Part shown: one piece after another, positions 41,983 through 52,000 of the stretch
How positions within the stretch are numbered: position 1 is the stretch's first letter
Layout: every line of letters begins with the position of its first letter
From: Streptomyces roseoviridis
Lineage (GTDB): Bacteria; Actinomycetota; Actinomycetes; Streptomycetales; Streptomycetaceae
DNA: 64,000 bases
Assembly (NCBI RefSeq): GCF_039535235.1
Contig: NZ_BAAAWU010000001.1
Location: forward strand, 7,319,001 to 7,383,000
Direction: 5' to 3'
Made by a program: the position numbers and the translations under genes
Notes under the pieces: model-generated
The model's database searches: none
Seen by the model: only the letters and a program-made list of their open reading frames with translations
What the model was told of the DNA's origin: nothing

Positions 41983-42903
41983 GTGGAACTGCGGGACATC
42001 GAGATCTTCCTGACCCTCGCGGAGGAACTGCACTTCGGCCGGACGGCCGAGCGGCTGCACATCTCGCAGGCGCGCGTCAGCCAGTCGGTCAGGCAGCAGG
42101 AACGCCGCCTGGGCGGCGCTCTGTTCGACCGCAGCACCCGCACCGTCACGCTGACCCTGCTGGGCCGGCGCCTGCGAGACGACCTGGAGCCCGGCTACGG
42201 ACAGATACGCGCGGCGATCGACCGGGCGGCCCGGGCCGCCCTCGGCGGCTGCGGAACCGTACGCGTGGGAGCGATGGGCGCCCTGCCGTCCGAACTCCGG
42301 TGGCTGGTGGACGCGTACAAGGCGCAGTTCCCGCAGTGCGCGGTGGAGTTCACGGAGTTCCACTTCAGCGACCCCTTCGTCAAACTGCGTACCGGAGAGG
42401 TGGACGCGCAGTTGATGTGGCTGCCCGTGCCGCAGGACCAGGGGTGGTGCGGGCCGGTGGTGCTGACCGAGGGCCGGGTTCTGGCCGTGTGCACCGCCTC
42501 ACCCCTCGCGGCGCGCAGCTCGGTCTCCATGGAGGACCTGGCCGGCCGGACGGTCCTCGACCCGGGACAGAACGTCCCCGAGAGCTGGTTCGCCGCCATG
42601 TGTCCCGACCGCACCCCCAGCGGGCAGCCCATCCCCCGCGGACCTCAGGCACGGACCTTCCACGAGATCCTCGCCCTGGTCGCGGCAGGGCGCATCGTCT
42701 GTCCCCTCAACGGCCACGTCCCCCGCTACTACAGCTACCCCGGCGTGACCCTGCTGCCCATCCACGACGCCCCCCTCACCGAATGGGCACTCGTCCTGCC
42801 CACCGCCGAACCCGCGCCCCATGTGCGGGCTCTCGTCGACCTGGCCCGCACACTCGGCGCCCGCCACGTCGCTGCGACCCCGAGCGAGGCGCCGCTGGGG
42901 TGA
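41983..42903 (+). CDS. LysR-family transcriptional regulator
   Basis: 306 aa from GTG 41983, preferred over ATG 41944 because that ATG lies inside an operator-like palindrome and GGGG stands 5 nt before the GTG. The N-terminus LRDIEIFLTLAEELHFGRTA followed by ERLHISQARVSQSVRQQERR is the LysR winged helix-turn-helix. A linker helix and an effector-binding domain follow (VRVGAMGALPSELRWLVDAY, GEVDAQLMWLPVPQDQ, GPVVLTEGRVLAVC). The effector is unknown. It converges on the megasynthase gene, so it is a candidate regulator of it, though its more direct divergent neighbour is the C39-like peptidase. Confidence 0.92.
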   Translation: MELRDIEIFLTLAEELHFGRTAERLHISQARVSQSVRQQERRLGGALFDRSTRTVTLTLLGRRLRDDLEPGYGQIRAAIDRAARAALGGCGTVRVGAMGALPSELRWLVDAYKAQFPQCAVEFTEFHFSDPFVKLRTGEVDAQLMWLPVPQDQGWCGPVVLTEGRVLAVCTASPLAARSSVSMEDLAGRTVLDPGQNVPESWFAAMCPDRTPSGQPIPRGPQARTFHEILALVAAGRIVCPLNGHVPRYYSYPGVTLLPIHDAPLTEWALVLPTAEPAPHVRALVDLARTLGARHVAATPSEAPLG

Positions 42904-42961
42904 ACCCGCGGCACCGCCGTCCGAGCCGCCTCGCCGAGGTGCGCGCAACCGCCGTCCGAGC

Positions 42962-43007
42962 CGCCTCGCCGGCGCACCGCCGTCCCCGGTGGCGCGCCGG
43001 CGAGGCG
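42962..43007. terminator. Strong bidirectional hairpin between LysR and megasynthase genes
   Basis: Outer 14-bp perfect stem (42962-42975 / 42994-43007) with an inner 5-bp extension after one mismatch. It lies between the two convergent stop codons. The left arm overlaps a direct repeat of about 23 nt (42913-42935 and 42950-42972). Confidence 0.88.
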
Positions 43008-43049
43008 TGAGGTGACCGCCCCTACCGCAGGCCGCGCAGTGGCCCCGCC

Positions 43050-46000
43050 TCACGGCCCCGGCGGGACCGCGCCGCCTGACGGCCGTACGCCTTCCGGTGG
43101 CGCGTCCAGGGCCTGGCCCAGAAGGTGCAGCGGGCCGGCCGTGACTCCGGCCCGTTCCATGGCGTGCCAGTAGGCCAGTGCCGTGGGAGTGTCCACCAGG
43201 CCGTGTACGAGGGGCACCTCCGCGTCGGCGGCGTGCAGCAGCGACTCCGCTCGGCAGGACGCCAGCGTGCCGGGGAGGACGTGCTGCGCCGTCGCCTCGG
43301 CGGTCGCGACGGCGGCGGGCAGCCCGTGTGCCAGAGTGCGCTGTGCGGCGCCGACCGACAGGAGCCCACCGCCCACGACGAGGACGTCCGCGCGCTCACG
43401 CATCCGGGCGAGCGCGCGGCCGGTGTCGAAGCAGTGCGGGAAACTGTCGTCCACGACGACGGCGCCGGGCCTCAGCCGGTCGACGTCGATGAGGGTGCGG
43501 TGTCCGCTGACCGCCGCGACGATCACCCCGGCGCCGTAGACCGCGTCGGGCAGGCCGGCATCCGAGGTGTGCACGGCGACCTCCCCGGCCAGGCCGCGAT
43601 CCCGCAGCGCCCGCGCCAGCCGGCGCAGACGCGGACCGCTGCCCGGAACGTCGCACAGGACGAGCCGGGCGGGCGGGCGCTCGGCCAGCGTCAGCAGCAG
43701 CTCCAGCGAGGAGGCCCCGATGGAACCGAGCCCGACCACGGCCAGCTCCGTGTCGGCCAGGTCCCGGCCGGTGGCGGCCAGGGCGGCGTGCACCGTGCGC
43801 ACCACGGAGACGACCGTGGCCGCGTGCCCGGTGGTGACGGCAGCCGGGGCGCGCGACGCGCGCAGCACGTCGAAACCGTAGCCGGTGAGCGAGGGGATCA
43901 TCCCGGCCAGGGAGACGCATCGTGCACCCAGCGACGAGGCCGCCTCCACGGCCCGGGCCGTGTGCGCGGCCAGCGCGCTGTCGCCGGCGAGTTCGTCGGC
44001 GAACAGCGGGAGGGCCACGAAACCGGAGCGGCCGAGTGGAGTGGCGGTCGTCTCCAGCAGCCGGGGAGCGCCGTCCGGGAACAGCAGCCGCCGGATGTCC
44101 TCGCGAGCCGTCCCCGCGCCCGGCAGCCCCGCGCCCGGCAGCACCGCGTCCGGCAGCCCCGCGAGCCGGGCCAGCTCGGCCGGCGGCGGCAGGTAGCCGA
44201 CGAGTGCGGCGTCGAGCTCCGGCCCGCCCGTACGGCGCGTGCCCGCCCGTCGCCGGTGCCGCGCCGCCCGGAGGACGAGGAGGTCACGCAGTTCCTCGGC
44301 GAACGAGGCGAGCGCGGGCCCGTCGAAGGCCGCCGCAGCACCGCGGACGGTGACGCGCAGTCGGTCACCGTCCGGCCGCGCCGCCAGGAAGACGTCGGTA
44401 CCGGCGGCCGGTGGCGCGAAGTCGCTGTCCTCGTCGTCCCAGCGCACGGACAGGACCTCACCCTCCCGAGGCCCCAGCGCACCGAAGTCGAGGAAGGTGA
44501 GGAAGAACTGCGAGGTCAGCGGCAGCCCTCCGGCGTCCCGCGGGACGATCTCCTCGTACGTGCGGGCACTGACCGCCTCCTCGACGACCCGGCGCACCCG
44601 CCGCCCGAAGTCGTCCGCGGGTGGCACCGCGGTCCCGGGGCCGAAGGGGCGCACGGCGACGGCGGTGGCGAACGGGCCGAACACGCGGTGGATGTCGGGC
44701 AGCGGGTGGTCCCGGCCGGACACGGCCAGGCCGATCACCAGGTCCTCCTGACCGGTGAGCGAGGCGAGCACCTGGTGATAGGCGGTCAGCAGCGGCGCGT
44801 ACAGGGTGGCCCCGGCCTCGGCGGCGATCTCGCGGAGCGCGCCCACGACGGCGCTGTCCAGGACGAAACCGTGGGAGACGAACGCGGGGGACGAGGCGCC
44901 ACCCGGTGCTCCCTCCTGCCCGGCCCGGCCCGGGACGGGGGTCCGCAGGACCGGCTTGGCGTAGGGCCGGCACAGCTCGGCTTCGCGCCGCCGGGCGTCG
45001 TCTCCGTCCGGGCCCGGGACCGGCGCGGGGGACGCGGCCGGTCCGGCCAGGCGCTCGGCGTACGCGCGGAAGGTGCCGCGCAGTTCGGGGAGTCCGGGCG
45101 CCGCACCGCGGGCCAGGGCGTCGTGGACGGTGGTCAGTTCGTCCAGGAGCAGGGCGGCGCTGTAGCCGTCGCCGATCAGATGGTGGGCGTGCACGACCAG
45201 GACGTGCTCGTGCGGGGAGAGGGTGAGCACACGCAGTCGCAGAAGCGGCCACGCCCATGGTTCGAAGCGGCGGCGGCGTTCGTCCTCGACCCGCTGCGCC
45301 AGGTGCCGCGGTCCGGTCACGGTCTCGAAGTCGACCGGCAGCCGCAGCGCGGGAGGGAGCTCCTGCTGCACCGGGGGCCTCGTCCCGGCGGGGAAGACCG
45401 TACGCAGCATCGGATGCCGGGCCACCAGGACGTCGACCGCCCGCTGGAAGAGCTCCCGGTCGAGCGCGCCGGTCAGGCGCAGCCGTGCCAGCCAGGACGT
45501 TCCGCTGCCGCGGGAGAGCGCTTCGGCGAGCAGGAAGCCGCGCTGGCCGGAGGTGACCGGGTAGGCCGCCGGGAACCCCGTGCCGGCCGGACCGTCGTCG
45601 GCCGGTCGCCGGGTCCGGTCGTCGACGCCGTACGGGCCGCCCGCGTCGGCCGCCGCGGCGTCCACGGCCTCGGCGAGGGCGGCCAGGGTGCGGTGCCGGT
45701 AGACGGCGGTGGGCCGGGGCAGCGGGCCGTCACCCTGCCGGGCGAGACGGTCGAAGACCTGAAGGGCCAGCAGCGAGTCACCGCCCAACTCGAAGAAGTC
45801 GTCGTGCCGCCCCACCCGGTCGACGCCGAGCACCTCGCACCAGATCCGGCCGAGACGCTCCTCCGTGGCGCTCGCCGCGGGCCACGCGCCCGCGCCCGCG
45901 ACCGGTCCGGTGTCCGCCGCCGCCCGGGCCCGCGCGGGCAGCGTCCGCCGGTCCCCCGTGACCGGTCCGGTCTCCGCCGTCGCCCGGGCCCGCGTGCGCA

Positions 46001-49000
46001 GAGCCCGCCGGTCGACCTTGCCGGTGCCGGTCAGGGGCAGGGCGTCCAGGAAGGCGATACGGGCGGGCACCATGTACGGGGGCAGGCGATCCGCCAGGTA
46101 CCGCCGCAGCGCCACCGCGTCCGCAGCCCCCGCCCCACCCGTCGCCGCACGGGTGACGAAGGCGAACAGGCGCCCGCCATCGGCCAGCACGGCCGCCTGC
46201 GCGATCTCCGGATGGGCGCGCAGTGCCGTCTCCACCTCGCCGGGCTCGACACGGTGGCCGCGTATCTTCACCTGGTCGTCGATCCGGCCGGCGAACCGCA
46301 GGGCTCCGTCGGGCAGTACGTGCACCCGGTCCCCGCTGCGGTACCAGCGACGTCCGTTGCGCAGCACGAACGCGGCCCGTGTCAGCTCGGGTTCATCCAG
46401 GTAGCCGGCGGACAGACCGACGCCGCCGATCAGCAGTTCACCGGTGCCGCCGGGACCGACGGGCTCGTCGTCGGCTCCGACGACGAGCAGCTCGGTCCCC
46501 GCGACGGCACGGCCGATCGGCAGCGCCGTGACGTCGTCTGCGGGACGTTCGTCGACCACGTGGTAGGTGGCGTTGATGGTGGTCTCGGTCGGTCCGTAGA
46601 GGTTGACGATCCGCTGTCCGGGGCCGAACAGGTCGAACCAGCGCCGCACCCGGTCGGCCCACAGGACCTCCCCGCCGACGTGGACCAGACGCAGCGCGGA
46701 CAGGTCCGGCAGGCGCTCACCGCGTCGCAGGCGGTCCTCCGCCACGGCCAGCAGCCGCTCCCACAGGGACGGGACCGAGCTCCACACGGTGATCCGCGCC
46801 CGCTCCACGTGCCGCAGCAGCAGGTCCGGGTCACGCACCAGGTCACGATCGGTGGTCACCACGGTGGCGCCTGTCAGCAGCGGGGCGAGCAGCTGGCGCA
46901 CGGAGGCGTCGAAGCAGGGCGAGGAGGTGTTGGCGAGCCGGTCGCCGGGTCCGTAGGCGAAGGCGTCCACTGCCCAGTCGAGGTAGTTCTCCATGGCGCG
47001 GAAGGTGATGGGCACGGCCTTGGGGCGGCCGGTCGAGCCGGAGGTGAAGATGACGTACGCCGTGGCCTCCGCGTCCGCGGCCGTCTCGTCGGCGTCGGCG
47101 TCGGCGTCGGCGTCGACGTCGACGACGTCACCCGTCGGGCCGGTGACGGAACCGGCGGGGGTGACGGGCAGGGCTGTCACGCCCGTGAGCGCCTGCGCCG
47201 CCGGCCGGCCGGCGGCGTCGTGCACGACGACGCGGACGCCGCAGCGGGCCGTCTGTTCCGCCAGCCTCGCCGCCGGGTGTTCGGTGTCCAGCGGCACCCA
47301 TCCGGCTCCCGCCCGCAGGATGCCGACGACGGCCGTCACCGTGCGGGCACCCGGCGCGGTGAGCACTCCCACCAGGTCCCCCCGCCGCACGCCCCGTTCC
47401 CGCAGCCGGCGGGCGAGATCGCGGGTGGCCAGGTCCAGCTCCCCGTACGTCAGGGGCAGCCGGCCGTCGTCGACGGCGACAGCGCCGGCATCGGTGCGGA
47501 ACCGGTCCGTCAGACGGCCCACGACGGTCGACCGGGGAACGGAGACGGGAACCGGAACGGAGCCGGGAACGGCTCCCGGTACCGCTCCGGGTACGGACAC
47601 GGGCAGGTCGTTCCGTGGTCGGGGAACAGCGGGTGCCTCGGCGATGGCGCGCAGTTCGCGTGCGAAGTCGTCGGCGTGCCGGGCGGTCGTCGCGGCGGTG
47701 AAGAGGCGCTCGGGGGCGTTCCAGGACAGTCCCAGGCGCGGCCCGTCCTCCCAGGCCAAAAGGCTCAGCCGGGTGGCGGCCGATCCTGTGCCCGCGGCCG
47801 TCGGCCGTACCTCGACGGGACAGTCCGCGTCCAGCGAGGCCGGGAAGCGGGCGAAGCTGAAGCTCGCCGGGCTCGCCGTACGCGGCCCCGAAGTGTCGCC
47901 CGGCAGCAGCCGGGCGAGGTCGAGGCTGCTCACCGTGGCGTGCCGCTCGCACTCCAGCCACGCCTGGCGCACCCGTTCGGCCAGCCGGTGCGGTGGCTCC
48001 TCCGGGTCCGTGTCCACCCGCAGGGGCAGGGTGTCGGCGAGCGGGCCGACCAGCCGGTCCAGGCCCGGCAGCCGGGCGTCGCGGCCCGCACGGGCGACGT
48101 TGACCGTGACGTCCCGGCGCCCGCTCCACCGGGACAGGCAGCGCACGTGGACGGCCAGCAGGAGATGGAAGAGCGAGACGTTCCACCGGGATGCCCGTGC
48201 GCGCAGGGCGGAGACCACGTCCTCGTCCAGCGTGCGGTGTACGGAGAGGAGCGGCCCGGGGCCGTCGTCGTCGTCGGGCCTGCCGTCGTAGGGCAGGGGC
48301 AGGGGAGCCAGGCCCGCCAGACGGGTCGTCCAGTACGCGATGTCCTCGGCACGGGCGGCGGGGCGCCGCGCGTCGGCGACGTAGGCGGCGAAGTCCGCGG
48401 CGGCGGGCAACGCGGCGCCGCCCCGGCCGAGGGCGAGGGCGGTGTAGAGCGTCCACAGCTCCGTACCGAGGACGTTCAGGCTGTAACCGTCGGCGGCGGC
48501 ATGGTGCACGGCGATGACCAGGTGCGCCAGCCCGGGGGCCTCGGTCACCAGAAGGGCGCGCACGGGGGGCTGTGTCGTGAGGTCGAGCGGCCGGTTGGCC
48601 AGTTCGGTCTCCAGCGCTTCGAGCGCCGCTCCGCCCGCGGAGCACGACCGGGTCTCGAACCACACGCCGGGGTCCACCCCCGGCGCCACGGTCTGGTGCG
48701 GCACCCCGCCGTCGTGTCCGATCCGCATCCGCAGCATGCCGTGCCGTTCGACCAGCGTGGCGAGGGCGAGGCGCAGCAGCCCCGCGTCGAGCGGCCCCCG
48801 GACGGTCTGTCGCACCCACCCGCGGGCCGGGGTCCGGGGATAGAGCACGCTGCTGGTGTACAGGGCCAGTTGGACGGGGGTGAGCGCGAAGGGCTCGCCC
48901 TCGGCGACGGCGACGGCGACGGCGACGGGGGCGGGGACGGGACTCGTGCCCTCAGGCGATGCCGCCGGCGACGGCGTGCCCGCGTCGACGGACGGATCGC

Positions 49001-52000
49001 CGAGGTGGGCGGCCAGTTCACGCACCGTACGGTGCTCGAAGAACAGCGTGGCCGGCAGGTCCCGGCCCAGCGCGCGTTCGAGCCGCCGGACCAGGTCGAC
49101 CGCCGTGAGCGAGTCGAGGCCGAGCGAGAGGAAGGGCTCGTCCTGGCCGACGGCCTCCGGCGGCAGGGAGAGGGCCTCGGCGAGGAGCGATCGCAGCAGG
49201 ACATGGATCGTGGGCGCGTCACCGGGCGCGACCGCGGGGACGGCGGGCCGCTCCGCGGCTCCCTCGGGAGCGGCTATTCGCAGGGCGGCGCCGCTCCGTC
49301 CGGGACGATCGCTCCGCAGGGGATCGGCGCTCCGTACGGCGGCGCCTGTTCGCACGGGGTCGTCGGTCCGTACGGGGTCGTCGGTTCGTACGGCGGCGGT
49401 GCTCCGTTTGGGATCGGCGTTCCGCACATGGTCATCGGTTCGCACGGCGGCGTCGGTTCGTATGGGATTGGCGCTCCGCACGGGGTCGTCGGCTCGTACG
49501 GCATCGCCGGTTCGTACCAAGTCACCGGTCCGCACGGGGTGACCGGTGCCGCCGGGGGCACCGCTTGCCGCAGGACCACCGGTCCGTACCGCGGCGTCCG
49601 GATACACCGGACCGCGCGTGGGTACGGCGTCGTCCGTCCGTACGGCGGCCTCCGCCGAGGCATCCGTGGCGGTCGGCCGCGCCCCGGCACCGCCTGTACC
49701 CGCCCCCGTGCCCGCACTCGTGCCCGTGCCCGCACCCGCACTCGTGCCCGTGCCCGTGCCCGTGCCCGCACCCGCACTCGTGCCCGTGCCCGCACCCGCA
49801 CTCGCACCCGTGCCCGCACCCGCACTCGCACCCGTGCCCGCACCCGCACTCGCACCCGTGCCCGCACCCGTGCCCGCACCCGCACTCGCACCCGCGGCGG
49901 CCGTTCCCGCCGGCGGGGCAGGGGTCTGCGCGGTGGCGGCGAGCCCGGCGGTCAGGTCGGCGACGACCACCTGCGCCGCGTCGACCGCGCAGGCCGCCCG
50001 CACGGCGCGCAGCGCCTCGGCCGGAGCCAGGGGTGAGCCGTCGGCTCGCGGGAACCCACGGTCTCCGAACCCGGCGGCCAGCCCGGTACGGGCAACGGCG
50101 CCGAGGTTCAGCGACAGCCAGCGGCGGCCGGCGGCGCGTTCCGCCGCGGCGAACGCGTCGAGGAAGGCGTTGGCCGCCGCGTAGTCGCCGAGAGCACCCG
50201 CGGCGCCGGGAAGGACCGAAGCCACCGAGGAGAGGGCCACGCACAGTGCGGGACGGTGCCCGTGGCGGTCCAGGGCACGCGCCAGCAGCCGGGTGCCGTG
50301 CGTCTTGGCGGCGAGCGCCAGGCGCGTGTCCTGCGGAGCGGTGCCGCGCAGCGAGCCCGGCACGGCCACTCCGGCGGCGTGCAGGACGACATCCGGCGCG
50401 GGACCCGCCGACAGGAGGGCGTCGAGGTGCTGTTCGTCCGTCACGTCGGCCTGCCGGTACAACGCGTCGGCCCCCAGTTCGCCGAGCTGCGCGAGCAGCC
50501 CGGCGGGCGGCTGCGCGGAGCGCCCGGCGAGAACCAGCGTCGGGCGGCCACGCCCGGCGAGGTCGCGGGCGAGCGCCGCGCCGAGACCGCCCGCACCGCC
50601 GGTGATCAGGTAGACGCCGTCCGCGGGCAGTGGATCGACACGGTTCGGCACGACGGTGCCGGGCAGGGACCCCACACCTCGGAGCAGTCGGGTCCCGCCG
50701 CGCCAGGCGGCCACCTCCGTACCGCCCTGAGAGGCGGTCAGCTCGGCCAGCACCGCGTCGAGTCGCCGCTCGAACGGGTCGCGGGAGGACAGGTCGGCGC
50801 AGGCCAGCTGGGCGCCCGCGGTTTCGTACGGGAAGGCGAGGGCCAGCCCGGTGACCAGAGCCTGGTCCGGCCTCGGCCGGGCCTCGCCGGCGGCACCGGT
50901 GCCGTGGGCGTCCTCGGTGAGCACCAGCAGGCGCCGCGCGCCGACCCGGTCGAACTGCCGCACCGTGTCCCGGAAGGCGGCCGCCGCGTCGGCGCCGTCC
51001 CCGCACGGCGCGGTACCCGCGAGGTGGACGACGGTGTGGACGGACTCCGCCTGCCGGTGCGCCACCGGAACGCCGCGCCCGGCCAGCCGCGCGGACAGTT
51101 CCCGCACCGCGTCCGCGTCGGGCCCGGTGACCAGGGTGACCGGGGTGACCGGGGCCGCCCCTGCGGGCCCGGCCGGGGCGCCCGGTGCCCAGGTGATCCG
51201 GTGCAGCAGCCGGCTGGCGTCGGGGCCGGGCCAGTAGGACCGCCGCTGGAAGGGATAGGTGGGCAGCGGCACACGGCGCCCCGTCGGTGTCAGGGCGGCG
51301 TGGTCGACGGAGACTCCGCGGGTCCACAGCCGGGCGACGGTACGCAGCAGCGCGCCCCGCCCGTGGTCCGCATCCCGGTGCGTGCCGCGTCCGTGGTCCA
51401 GATCCGGGGGCGCGGCGGGCAGGGCGGAGAGCACGGTCACGGGGGAGCCGGACCGGGCGGCGGTGGCCGCGCGCAGCGCGCCCGGCAGGTCGGTGCCGGG
51501 CCCGACCTCGACGAAGGTGTCGAATCCGTCTTCGGCCAGTCGTCGTGCCGCGGGGGCGAACAGGACCGGGCGCAGGAGGTGTTCGCGCCAGTGGGCGGCG
51601 TCGGGGACGGCGTCCCAGTCCGCGGTCAGGGTGCTCAGCAGCGGGATCCGTCCGGTGCCGGGCGACAGGGCGCGCGCGGCGTCGTGCACCGCCGGGGCGG
51701 CCGGTTCCATCAGCGGCGAGTGGAAGGCTCGCGTGACCCGCAGCCTGCGCGCGGTGACGCCCCGCGCGGCCAGCTCCGCCAGAGCGTCCTCCACCGCCGG
51801 CACCGAACCGGACAGCACCACCCGGCCGGGCGCGTTGCGGGCCGCGACGGACAGGGTGCCGCCCGATCCGGCGACCAGCTCCTCCACGACGTCGTCCGCG
51901 CCGCGCACCGAGGCCATGGCACCCCGCTCGGTCAGCTCGGCTATCGCCCGCCCGCGGGCGGCGGCGAAGCGCACCGTGTCGGCGAGCGGCAGCAGACCCG

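Noticed and set aside
43125..50036. Open frame of 2,303 codons on the plus strand
   Set aside because: It is antisense to the megasynthase, has no recognisable domain, and is rich in Arg/Gly/Gln as expected for the complement of GC-biased codons.
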